Source of the DNA: Proteobacteria bacterium ST_bin11
GTDB lineage: Bacteria; Pseudomonadota; Gammaproteobacteria; Methylococcales; Methylomonadaceae
Reading direction: 5' to 3'
DNA: 64,000 nt
Assembly: GCA_002083615.1 (NCBI GenBank)
Contig: MSXO01000008.1
Span: 62,001 to 126,000, forward strand
The stretch's first letter is position 1. Each line of letters starts with the position of its first letter. This document shows positions 25,838 to 33,980 of the stretch, one piece after another. The notes beneath the pieces are model-generated. The model saw nothing but the letters and a program-made list of their open reading frames with translations. It searched no databases and was not told where the DNA came from. The position numbers and the translations under genes are program-made.

Positions 25838-25965
25838 CTGCCGCTCCCCTGCGGGCTGATCTCGACAAAAGCTCCGGTGCTCGGCGCTGCATACGGGAGA
25901 AACCTCGTCCTAACCTTGTCGGTTTGTTGGGCTGATAACCAAGCTCACGCTTTCCTCGTTCCCAA

Positions 25966-26020
25966 GCGCTGCGTGGAAATGGCGGACTTGCCCGTGCTGC
26001 GGGCGTAATCGCCGCAGCGC
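25966..26020. repeat. dispersed repeat, copy 1
   Basis: GCGCTGCG (25966-25973) and CGCAGCGC (26013-26020) flank a GGCGGACTTGCCCG core. A shorter copy with the same arms and core lies at 27023-27062, about 1 kb away, so the two bracket the small pseudogene and the PEP-CTERM gene. Confidence 0.65.
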
Positions 26021-26079
26021 GGGTTGATCGGGGTTACCACGCGGGCATGGTAACCAGGCAAAAGTTGATTGAGGTAACT

Positions 26080-26434
26080 GTGAAAATATTTTTGTTGATT
26101 TTATCGGCATTGACTTTAACCGTGTGTTCAACGCATCATCTCCATGCCGGTTCTTCAGAAAAAGTTTCTCGTTATGGAAAGGATGTTTCGGTAAAAGTCA
26201 CAGGTGCAAATGCGGATATTGTCGATAAACTCTGACGGCATATTCAGGCCAATCTTTAAAGTGAAGGATTTAATAAAGTCACCGAGACAAGGCAACACAC
26301 CTGGATGTGGCAATTTTCGACTTTGATCCTGGGAATGCAGCACTACGTTTGGCGGTTGGCTTTTGGGCGGCCGAGATTCCTTAAATTGAAAGACTTTATA
26401 ACTGAGTTTTATCACCTGTGTGGGGTATTTTTAT
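26080..26434 (+). pseudogene. possible decayed small exported-protein gene
   Basis: From the GTG at 26080 (GAGGT before it) a frame encodes a signal-like leader (VKIFLLILSALTLTVCS) and then KVSRYGKDVSVKVTGANADIVDKL before a TGA at 26233. The same frame continues RHIQANL, a TAA at 26257, then SEGFNKVTE and open sequence to 26434. The sense across both stops (IVDKL-RHIQANL-SEGFNKV) looks like a once continuous protein with two nonsense changes. It could equally be a real 51-residue peptide. No family is recognised. Confidence 0.35.
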
Positions 26435-26963
26435 GAAAAAATTCTTGGCGATAATGTGTTTGACGGTTGCCTCATGGTCATTTCAAGTGAATGCGTCAAT
26501 TTTAAGTTGGGGCACAATTACCGGTTACGGCCCAATTCTTGGAAGTTTGCAATCCGGTCAAACTACGTCGAACGATTTGTTTGGTGTCATAACTGGCCTG
26601 TACATCGAAACCAATGTTCTGGACGATTGGACTTTCAATTTACACAGCACGAGTCAGGTGAAGGTAACAGTCAATTCACTAGCAGCTAACACCGGAAGTC
26701 TTTTATACGCCGTGAACCTTGATGGCAGCCCCTTGGCTAGGAGTGGTGGACCGAATGATGAAGCTTGGTTATTTGATGATACCCTGACTGCCGGATCCTA
26801 TACGATTAATCTTCTTGGCATTGCGATAGCCCTCGACCGGACAAGCGGTTATGAAATCTATGTTAGTGCCACGGATACAGTTGTTCCTATCCCTGCGGTT
26901 GGCTGGATATTCGGTATGAGCTGTCTCATATTTTTCACCAGAAGACGGCTAGGATGCGTTTAA
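26433..26963 (+). CDS. PEP-CTERM sorting-domain protein
   Basis: A 176-residue secreted protein with signal peptide MKKFLAIMCLTVASWSFQVNA. The body is similar to other short PEP-CTERM proteins with a bacterial pre-peptidase-like beta sandwich (DDWTFNLHSTSQVKVTVNSLA, AWLFDDTLTAGSYTINLLGIA). The C-terminus VPIPAVGWIFGMSCLIFF followed by TRRRL is a PEP-CTERM-type segment. ATG 26433 is preferred to a GTG at 26418 because the signal peptide starts there. It lies between two copies of a dispersed repeat. No function can be assigned. Confidence 0.75.
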   Translation: MKKFLAIMCLTVASWSFQVNASILSWGTITGYGPILGSLQSGQTTSNDLFGVITGLYIETNVLDDWTFNLHSTSQVKVTVNSLAANTGSLLYAVNLDGSPLARSGGPNDEAWLFDDTLTAGSYTINLLGIAIALDRTSGYEIYVSATDTVVPIPAVGWIFGMSCLIFFTRRRLGCV

Positions 26964-27022
26964 CGGAGAGAATTGCCTTGATACATGCCTGATTCCTTTA
27001 CGTTGTCTTTCCTTCCTTCCAT

Positions 27023-27062
27023 GCGCTGCGTGGTAACGCCGGACTTGCCCGCGCCGCAGCGC
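27023..27062. repeat. dispersed repeat, copy 2
   Basis: GCGCTGCG (27023-27030) and CGCAGCGC (27055-27062) flank CCGGACTTGCCCG. It is a shorter relative of the element at 25966-26020, lacking about 15 bases in the middle. The rest of the 411-base gap 26964-27374 shows no gene. Confidence 0.65.
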
Positions 27063-27374
27063 GGCTTAACTTATCGCTACTTTTTACTTAGCCGTTGAAT
27101 AATTTTTTTCCATCGGCCAAGCAGTCTTATCGGTCATTGGACAAAATAACCCGGTTTCTCGGCATCGGCAGCTTACGCAACCCGAACGAAACGATTTAGC
27201 TTCCCGGTAAATCAGCATAGGATGTATAACTCTTCGTACCCAGGATTTGCCTATGCTTGTTTGGCAAGCGGATTTTCGGGGGAAGCGTTACAACCAATCT
27301 GGTAAAATCCGCCGTTTATTCATCGATTAAACATTCCCGATTTATCGCTTTAACCACTGAGCTATCACCATCCC

Positions 27375-28481
27375 ATGAAAAATTACAAAATCGCAATATT
27401 GGCCGGCGACGGCATCGGTCCTGAGATTACCGCGGAAGCCGTAAAGGTTCTGAAAGTGATCGAAGAGCGTAACGACGTAAGCTTCGAATTGTTGCCAGCC
27501 GCGTTCGGCGCCTGTGCCTATTTCGAATCCGGCTCGGCGTTTCCGCACCAAACCAAAGCCATTTGCGATGAGGCCGACGCGATCCTGAAAGGGCCGATAG
27601 GCTTGAGTCACGAAGACTCTAAACGCATTCCCATCGACGAGCAGCCCGAACGCGGTGCCTTGCTACCGTTGCGTCGCCGTTACAATACGTACGCCAACTT
27701 CCGTCCGGTGTCATTGCCAAAATCGCTGGCGCATTTCTCGCCGTTAAAGCCGGAAATCATCGGCGAAGGTATTGATTTGATGATTGTTCGTGAGCTGGTC
27801 GGTGGCCTGTATTTCGGTGAAAAAGAAATGGGCGTCAACGATGCCGGTTTGCGCTACGTGCGCGAAACCCTGGAGTACGATGAGTCGCAAATCCACCAAA
27901 TCATGCAGCAAGCGTTCAAATTGGCTCGCAAGCGCCGGAAATTGCTGCATAACATTCATAAAAGTAACGTGCTGAAATCCAGCGTGTTGTGGAATGAGGT
28001 GATGGAAGAAGTGGCGAAAGATTATCCGGATGTGCAAGTCGTGAATATGCTGGTCGACGCCGCGGCCACCGCGTTGTGCCTGAAACCTACCCAGTTCGAT
28101 GTGATGGTGATGGAAAACATGTTCGGCGATATTCTCAGCGACCAAGGCGGCGGCATTTTAGGATCGCTGGGCTTGATGCCTTCTGCTTGCATCGGTCCAG
28201 ATAAAGCCTATTACGAGCCATCGCACGGTTCGGCGCCGGACATCGCCGGCAAAAACATCGCCAATCCGTATTCGATGATTGGTTCAGTAGCGATGATGCT
28301 GGAAAACAGTTTTGATATGGAAGCGGAGGCGAAAAATGTCTGGGCCGCGATGCAGGGCGTGTTTGCCGACGGTTATTCCACCGCCGATTTATCTAAACCT
28401 GGTAGCGGCGTGACGATGATCAGCACCGCCGAATTTGGCGATAAAGTGGTAGAAAAGCTGCGGCAAATGCCTCAAGTCTAG
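27375..28481 (+). CDS. leuB: 3-isopropylmalate dehydrogenase
   Basis: A 368-residue isocitrate/isopropylmalate dehydrogenase family protein that oxidatively decarboxylates 3-isopropylmalate in leucine synthesis. It shows AILAGDGIGPEI, LLPLRRRYNTYANFRP (substrate Arg residues), ELVGGLYFGEKE (LeuB-like, against ELTGGIYFG in others), HKSNVLKSS, the metal Asp in VDAAATALCL and DILSDQGGGILGSLGLMPSA, and the NAD site EPSHGSAPDIAGKNIANP. No leuA, leuC or leuD is adjacent, so it may be a second copy or a related beta-decarboxylating dehydrogenase. Transcribed alone. Confidence 0.75.
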   Translation: MKNYKIAILAGDGIGPEITAEAVKVLKVIEERNDVSFELLPAAFGACAYFESGSAFPHQTKAICDEADAILKGPIGLSHEDSKRIPIDEQPERGALLPLRRRYNTYANFRPVSLPKSLAHFSPLKPEIIGEGIDLMIVRELVGGLYFGEKEMGVNDAGLRYVRETLEYDESQIHQIMQQAFKLARKRRKLLHNIHKSNVLKSSVLWNEVMEEVAKDYPDVQVVNMLVDAAATALCLKPTQFDVMVMENMFGDILSDQGGGILGSLGLMPSACIGPDKAYYEPSHGSAPDIAGKNIANPYSMIGSVAMMLENSFDMEAEAKNVWAAMQGVFADGYSTADLSKPGSGVTMISTAEFGDKVVEKLRQMPQV

Positions 28482-28767
28482 GCTGGCTTAGGATATAAGA
28501 TAACGGGCTCAGCTCAAATCCATTGCCTGCTTTGCCCGTTACTGATTGATAAATAGGTTAAGAGCCGTTTGCGGTTTTAAAAGGCTTCAAGAAGTGCTCT
28601 TTTGACGCAACCGGAACGCCTTTGATGGATGGCTGAGAACACCCGAGATCGACACTTCAGTCTGTAGAATATTGATTTAAAAAAAGTATATTTTGAAACA
28701 TTCCACCACAAATTGAATTTTAGTCTGATCTCGGCTAGGTTGAAATTTTCCGCGTGAGTGCGTTAAT

Positions 28768-28797
28768 CGATTTAGCCCCGCGGGTACGCGGGGAACG
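28768..28797. CRISPR. solitary type I-E-like CRISPR repeat (single copy)
   Basis: The 30 bases start CGATTTAGCCCCGC, have GGGTAC in the middle, and end GCGGGGAACG. They match the shape and most bases of I-E repeats (CGGTTTATCCCCGC ... GCGGGGAAC): palindromic CCCCGC/GCGGGG, TTTA before it and GAAC after it. No second copy lies one repeat-spacer unit away on either side and no cas gene is in the window. It may be the last repeat of an array destroyed by the transposase relic that begins 27 bases on, or a chance hairpin. Confidence 0.3.
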
Positions 28798-28823
28798 TTA
28801 GACTTTGATCGTCCAAAATAAGT

Positions 28824-29298
28824 GACCCAGAGATGCATGCCAGCAAGAAAGGCAATCAATGGTTTTTTCCACATCGGTGTCGATAGCGAAACCGGCTTGG
28901 TGCATACCTTGAAAGTGACCTCGGGGCATGACAGCGACGTTGCCGAAGCGTCGTCATACTGCACGGTGAGGAACAATTTGTTCACGGCGATGCCGGGGCT
29001 TGGACAAACGGCCTGAGATGCCCAACGAAAATGCTTGGGTTTGCGTGATTTCAATGCGTCCGGGCAAACTGGCTAAGTTAATGCCTGACGAATGCGAGCC
29101 TGCCCAACGAATGCGCCAGACTGCCGCGCCAAGGTCGAACACGTGTTCCGGGATATTATAATCCGCTTTGTTTATGCAAAGAATCGATGCCGGGGCCAGG
29201 CCAAAAATGCCGCCCGTTTGGCTTTCCTCGCCGCGATTGCCCATGTGCGGCTCGGTGATGCTTGTGAACTTAGTAGCCTTTGTGCGTCCAAAATTTGA
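28824..29298 (+). pseudogene. IS5-family transposase relic
   Basis: Consecutive pieces of an IS5-type transposase can be read in order but in shifting frames: DPEMHASKKGNQWFF (frame of 28824), HIGVDSETGLVHTLKVTSGH (frame of 28822), LHGEEQFVHGDAG (frame of 28959), RPEMPNENAWVCVISMRPGK (frame of 29009) and KVEHVFRDIIIRFVYAKNR (frame of 29092). At least four frameshifts and the loss of a few residues after WFF make it non-functional. The N-terminal half of the transposase is missing. It fills much of the 947-base gap between leuB and the molybdopterin oxidoreductase. Confidence 0.85.
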
Positions 29299-29300
29299 AA

Positions 29301-29326
29301 ACAAGCCCGTAAACGGGCTTGTTTTT
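29301..29326 (+). terminator. rho-independent terminator
   Basis: A perfect 10-base stem, ACAAGCCCGT (29301-29310) with ACGGGCTTGT (29313-29322), has a 2-base gap and is followed by TTTT. It sits directly after the transposase relic, 100 bases from the convergent oxidoreductase gene; preceding A residues may let it act on both strands. Confidence 0.85.
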
Positions 29327-29428
29327 GGGGATATACGGCTGTTTTGATGAAAAAACGGTCGAATAGTGAAATTTTTGACTAACTTTTGAGGTTGCTGATG
29401 CTAAAAGCGTTATTTATTCAGAGGTTCC

Positions 29429-31552
29429 TTAGACTGCCAATTCGACCTGTACCAGGTTATCTGAAAATGTCGGCGCATGACCCATATCAACAAACTCCGC
29501 GGAACTGATGCAATTTACAGTACCTTTGTTCAACTGCCGCCAGTAACCCAAAGTTGCGATCACAAGACCCGCATTCACGTCCGCAGATATTTTTGCATCG
29601 GCTTCGAACGCACCCCTGTCGTTAAAAACACGGACTTTATCACCTTCTTTAATGCCGCGAGACACGGCATCATCTGCGTGTATTAAAACAAATTGCTCGC
29701 CTTGCCCTTTTATTTTGCTTTCCATATTCGCGTAACAGGAATTAAGGAAACCATGACTTTTGGGCGAAATTATGTTCAAGGGATATTTTGCCGCCAACTC
29801 CGGATTAGTTTCAGGCGTCTCTCTTGAAGCTACATAATCAGGCAAGTCATCCAGCAATTCTCCCGCTTGAAAGCCGTCGTACATCTGCCGAAACGGGCCG
29901 GCGACAAAATTTGTTGCGCCATTTAATTTAAATTCGCATTTGCCGGATGGGGTTGGGAAATTCCCTGCTTTATGGGGCGCACGATCATCTTTGGTACCGA
30001 CATTCAGCCGCGCAAAACCATGTTTGCGCAAATAAGCCAGATCGATCCCTTCACAAGCAGGCGAATCCCAATCGACATAATTTTCCAAACATTCACTATC
30101 TGACCATTGGAAATTCTCTTCCTCGTAGCCCATGCGTTGTGCTAAACGACGAAAAATCTCGTTATTCGGGATGGCTTCCCCTGGCGGTTCGACACATTTT
30201 TCATTGTAAGTGAGGTAGAGATGACCCCAAGATAGAACCATATCTTCCATTTCTGCGCCCATAGAGGCAGGTAATACAATGTCGGCATAGGCAGCGGTAT
30301 CCGAGATAAAATGTTCAGCCGACACTATAAACAAATCTTCCCGTTTCAGTCCTTCGATAATTTTGTCTGTTTCTGGCGCTTGCGTGACCGGATTGGTATT
30401 CCAGCACATAAGTGATTTAATCGGAGTCGCTAGTTGAATTTCGCCGGTAAGTACGCGACCAAGCTGAAGATTATTGACGACAGGCGTGCCTTCGGGAATT
30501 AAATCAGGACGGCAGATGACATCGAATTTATAAGGGTGTTCCCAAACTGGAAATTGCAGCGCGCCGCCACCGACATGTCGCCAAGCGCCGATCAAGGCTG
30601 GTAGGCAACTAACAGCCCTAATGGCCTGACCGCCCCCATAACTTCTTTCCAACGCGACACCCAATCGGATAGCAGCGGGTGGTGTCGTCGCATATTCCCT
30701 AGCGAACTTGCGAATATCTGCTGCTGGAATGCCGGTTATGTTTTCAGCCCATTCAGGTGTTCTGTCTTTAGAACGTTGAGCTAACTCTGTATAACCCAGG
30801 GTATAGCTATCGACATAATCTTGGTCAACCAGGTTTTCCTCGATAATCGTATGAATCATTGCCATGGCTAAGGCACCATCCGTTCCGGGTTTGGGTGCAA
30901 TATGCCAATCGGCTTCTTTGGCTGTTTTTGAGGCATAAGAATCAATAACGACGATTTTTGCCCCCTTTTTTTGGGCTTCCTTAACGATATGCCAATGATG
31001 AAGGTTGGTACTGACCGAATTGCAGGCCCAGATGACGATGTACTTCGAATGAATAAAACTCTCGGGATCAACGCCTGCAGTCGGGCCCACGGTCAATAAC
31101 CATGCGGTACAGGAACCCTCCCCACAGAAAGTGCGCTCACACACGGTGGCACCCATCCGGTTAAAAAAAGCATCGCCGCCATTCAAGCCATGCACAAGGC
31201 CTTGATTCCCAAGATAGCTGTTGGGCAGGATGGCTTGTGGTCCGTGTTCGGCAATAATCGCTTTCCATTTCGTGGTAATTTCATCAAGCGCCTCATCCCA
31301 GGTTATCCGTTCAAATTGTTTGCTTCCTTTCGGCCCAGTTCGTCTTAGCGGGTATAACAGACGATCTGGATGGTAATGTCGCTTTTCGTAGTCTTTTAGT
31401 TTGACGCACAATCCTCCGCGCGTCATCGGATGATCAGGGTTGCCTTTGACACCAACAAGCTTCCCATCTTCGACCTCATATACCATTGCGCAGGTATCAG
31501 GGCAGTCATGAGGACAACCACCGAAAGCAACTGTTTTATCTTTGTGGAGCAT
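29429..31552 (-). CDS. molybdopterin-dependent oxidoreductase (DMSO reductase superfamily)
   Basis: A 707-residue protein. Its N-terminal iron-sulfur motif is CPHDCPDTC plus a later cysteine in GGLCVKLK (a 4Fe-4S site). The molybdopterin domains include WDEALDEI, SYLGNQGLVHGLNGGDAFFNR, CGEGSCTAWLLTVG (region of the metal ligand), HHWHIVKEAQKKGAKIVVID, CWNTNPVTQ, DTAAYADIVLPAS and a C-terminal dinucleotide-binding domain (SPKSHGFLNSCYAN, IKEGDKVRVFNDRG). No Tat signal is present, so it is cytoplasmic. No electron-transfer partner, membrane anchor or chaperone gene is adjacent. Substrate cannot be named; a sulfur-compound or formate-type reaction is possible but not supported by a diagnostic motif. 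Confidence 0.85.
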   Translation of the reverse strand: MLHKDKTVAFGGCPHDCPDTCAMVYEVEDGKLVGVKGNPDHPMTRGGLCVKLKDYEKRHYHPDRLLYPLRRTGPKGSKQFERITWDEALDEITTKWKAIIAEHGPQAILPNSYLGNQGLVHGLNGGDAFFNRMGATVCERTFCGEGSCTAWLLTVGPTAGVDPESFIHSKYIVIWACNSVSTNLHHWHIVKEAQKKGAKIVVIDSYASKTAKEADWHIAPKPGTDGALAMAMIHTIIEENLVDQDYVDSYTLGYTELAQRSKDRTPEWAENITGIPAADIRKFAREYATTPPAAIRLGVALERSYGGGQAIRAVSCLPALIGAWRHVGGGALQFPVWEHPYKFDVICRPDLIPEGTPVVNNLQLGRVLTGEIQLATPIKSLMCWNTNPVTQAPETDKIIEGLKREDLFIVSAEHFISDTAAYADIVLPASMGAEMEDMVLSWGHLYLTYNEKCVEPPGEAIPNNEIFRRLAQRMGYEEENFQWSDSECLENYVDWDSPACEGIDLAYLRKHGFARLNVGTKDDRAPHKAGNFPTPSGKCEFKLNGATNFVAGPFRQMYDGFQAGELLDDLPDYVASRETPETNPELAAKYPLNIISPKSHGFLNSCYANMESKIKGQGEQFVLIHADDAVSRGIKEGDKVRVFNDRGAFEADAKISADVNAGLVIATLGYWRQLNKGTVNCISSAEFVDMGHAPTFSDNLVQVELAV

Positions 31553-31720
31553 CTAGATTAACCTCGCTAATGACATATGTTTTATTAATTAATATATTTC
31601 ATTTTCAAAAAAATAAGAAACCTAAACGGCCACTATCTGGAAATCTGATATCGTCTTCCCAAGGGCAGGTTTGGCTGGGCTGCTGCCTATCATTGGTACC
31701 TCGATATGATGTAGTTTGAA

Positions 31721-32128
31721 TCACTTAAACAAACTGGGTTGCACGGTATTATTAACGGAAACGAGTAAAGATCTAAAAATTTTAATCGCTTCCTTTAAAG
31801 AAGCCTCAGCAGCTACTGCATCACCGTTCTTAATTTGACGACGCGCATTATTCAGTGCGTTGGAACCGCGTTCTTTTTTTGCTTCAACCGAACACCTTCC
31901 CAAGATGTCGCTGGCAGAGCTCCGCGTGGTATCAATATAATTTTGTGCCTCATCCAGCTTATTCTCAGTCACTGCTTTCAATGCCCCTTCAAGGTTAACA
32001 ATGGCATCATTAGTCGCTTCCGTCGTCAACGCAATTTGAGTTTCTGTAACCGCTGCAACAGGGGTCGCAGCGCCAAAAAACAGCCCAAAAGAACCGAGAA
32101 GCAAGTATTTTTTTAATCTAATATTCAT
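31721..32128 (-). CDS. small exported helical protein
   Basis: A 135-residue protein with a signal peptide (KKYLLLGSFGLFFGAATPVAA). The mature part is predicted helical (NDAIVNLEGALKAVTENKLDEAQ, SDILGRCSVEAKKERGSNAL, AEASLKEAIKIFRSLLVSV), with a single cysteine. It lies upstream of, and on the same strand as, the molybdopterin oxidoreductase, separated by 168 bases. No known family is recognised. The 501-base gap that follows (32129-32629) shows no gene or clear structure. Confidence 0.7.
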   Translation of the reverse strand: MNIRLKKYLLLGSFGLFFGAATPVAAVTETQIALTTEATNDAIVNLEGALKAVTENKLDEAQNYIDTTRSSASDILGRCSVEAKKERGSNALNNARRQIKNGDAVAAEASLKEAIKIFRSLLVSVNNTVQPSLFK

Positions 32129-32629
32129 GTTCTTACCCTTTTCTGTGTTGTTGTTTCATACTTAGAAATAACGCTTATAAAATCAATCATAAGAAGCCGG
32201 TCTTGCAAGGCAATCATGTTGAAATTTGGTTGAAAAGGATATCTCATCTGGAGTGACGGGTTATATTTTTACCCATCAAAGATGAATTCACCAAGCGCAT
32301 CCATTGTCCATCATTTTGCTGCCATTAGAGATTGATGTGTCAACACTTTTCCGGAAATATGCTTAAGCAGCTCGGTGTGATTCGTAGTCAACTGGCGACA
32401 CATACCCAATCGCTGAATACATTCGCTCTTAATGCTTGTTGACCTGCAGAGTCTTCTTTACAGGTTTGATTCGAGCCAGATTTTCAGAGGTGCGTGGCAT
32501 GCCATATAATGCGTGCTTGAGGCCAATTTCTTCCCCAAAATAATCGCATAAACTATTGATTTTATTGAGGCGCTTTTGTCTGTTTTTATCGTATTATTTG
32601 CATAAAAAGCTCTGTAACTTATTGAAAAT

Positions 32630-33112
32630 ATGAGAAAAATTAAGGTTCTTTTCGTTTGCATGGGCAATATCTGTAGATCGCCTACTGCGGAGGGTGTTTT
32701 CGCTCACTTAGTGTCCGCTAGAGACTTGGCGGAGCGCTTTGAAATCGATTCTGCGGGCACGCATGCGTACCATATTGGTGACGCGCCAGATCTGCGTGCA
32801 CAGAAAGCCGCTCGCGATAGAGGGGTTGAATTGAAACATTTGCGGGCACGCAAGGTTGTATCCGCCGACTTTGCCGCGTTCGATCATATATTGGTAATGG
32901 ACGATGAAAATCACGCCATATTAAAACAAGCCTGCCCGGTTGATTTGAGTCATAAAATTCGGCATTTTCTAGACTATGCGCCGCACTTGAATCAACGCGA
33001 GGTCCCGGACCCTTATTATGGCGGTAGTTACGGTTTCGAGCGGGTGCTGGATATGGTAGAAGAAGCGTCCGCTGGATTTATACAGACACTGCAACAAACT
33101 GGCGAGTTGTGA
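32630..33112 (+). CDS. low-molecular-weight protein tyrosine phosphatase
   Basis: A 160-residue phosphatase of the low-molecular-weight class. The P-loop C10-MGNI-C15-R16-S17 (C-x5-R-S) begins near the N-terminus as expected, and the general acid Asp lies in DPYYGG near residue 126. In bacteria such enzymes dephosphorylate tyrosine kinases of capsule export, or metabolites. No capsule gene is adjacent, so its target is unknown. The dienelactone hydrolase gene follows after 22 bases and is probably co-transcribed. Confidence 0.9.
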   Translation: MRKIKVLFVCMGNICRSPTAEGVFAHLVSARDLAERFEIDSAGTHAYHIGDAPDLRAQKAARDRGVELKHLRARKVVSADFAAFDHILVMDDENHAILKQACPVDLSHKIRHFLDYAPHLNQREVPDPYYGGSYGFERVLDMVEEASAGFIQTLQQTGEL

Positions 33113-33134
33113 TTAATAGAGTAGGAAATAGCTT

Positions 33135-33854
33135 ATGGCAATAATCTCGAATACAGTCAGTTACTTAGATCACGATACGGTGCTGGAAGGTTTTTTTGCT
33201 TATGACGATGCGATTGTCGGGCAGAGACCGGTGGTGCTGATCCACCACGCTTGGGGCGGGCGAGACCAGTTTGTGGCTGACAAGGCCCTTACACTGGCCG
33301 GATTGGGTTATCTGGCGTTCGCGATCGATATGTACGGTAAAGGTGTGCTGGGAAGCAGCCCGGAAGAAAATGCGGCGTTAATGCAGCCTTTTATTAACGA
33401 TCGCGCAAAACTGCAACAGCGCTTAAAGGCGGCACTATCTACGGTCAAACTGATGCCTTGGGCCGACAACGCCAGGATTGCGGCGATAGGATTTTGCTTC
33501 GGCGGTTTGTGTGCGCTGGATTTGGCAAGGACGGGTGTCGATATTCTTGGGGTAGTGTCGTTTCATGGTTTGCTCAGTGCGCCTGAAAATATCCCGAATC
33601 CGCAGATCAAGGCGAAAGTTTTGGTGCTACACGGCTATGACGATCCTATGGCGTCTGCCGAGCAAGTCCTTGCTTTGCAAAACGAATTGACTAAGGCAGG
33701 TGCGGATTGGCAGTTACATACTTACGGTCAGACGATGCACGCATTTACCAATCCAGTGGCTAACAATCCTGGTTTTGGCACAGTTTATCAACCGCTTGCC
33801 GATCGTCGTTCCTGGCAGGCCATGCAAAACTTTTTGGCCGAGATTTTTGCCTGA
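33135..33854 (+). CDS. dienelactone hydrolase family protein
   Basis: A 239-residue alpha/beta hydrolase. The nucleophile elbow GFCFGG has a Cys nucleophile as in dienelactone hydrolases. The catalytic Asp lies in HGYDDPMA and the His in TMHAFTNP. IDMYGKG is also a family hallmark. Members cleave dienelactones or short esters, but many bacterial copies outside aromatic pathways have unknown substrates. GTAGGAAATAGCTT before the ATG is a fair ribosome-binding site. It follows the tyrosine phosphatase and precedes the gyrA promoter. Confidence 0.88.
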   Translation: MAIISNTVSYLDHDTVLEGFFAYDDAIVGQRPVVLIHHAWGGRDQFVADKALTLAGLGYLAFAIDMYGKGVLGSSPEENAALMQPFINDRAKLQQRLKAALSTVKLMPWADNARIAAIGFCFGGLCALDLARTGVDILGVVSFHGLLSAPENIPNPQIKAKVLVLHGYDDPMASAEQVLALQNELTKAGADWQLHTYGQTMHAFTNPVANNPGFGTVYQPLADRRSWQAMQNFLAEIFA

Positions 33855-33880
33855 CGGCAGCGCTTGGCGTTTGCTATAAT
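33851..33880 (+). promoter_or_regulatory. putative sigma-70 promoter of gyrA
   Basis: A perfect -10 box TATAAT at 33875-33880 is preceded by CTGACG (33851-33856) at an 18-base spacing, matching four of six -35 bases. It lies about 100 bases before the gyrA start and overlaps the end of the dienelactone hydrolase gene. Confidence 0.55.
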
Positions 33881-33980
33881 CGACGGCTTTATAAACCTGT
33901 TAGCAATGCTTAAACGGAATTGATGCTGCAGGCTAACCCGTCGATCGATAAGCTTTCGACTGCACTGGAACCACGGACCC

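Noticed and set aside
25643..26008. Overlapping small open frames on both strands
   Set aside because: They lie inside the nested palindromic repeat; such frames are typical spurious products of that repeat family.
28501..28551. TAACGGGC/GCCCGTTA pair after leuB as a terminator
   Set aside because: The loop is about 35 bases and no T-run follows, so it is too weak to list as a feature.
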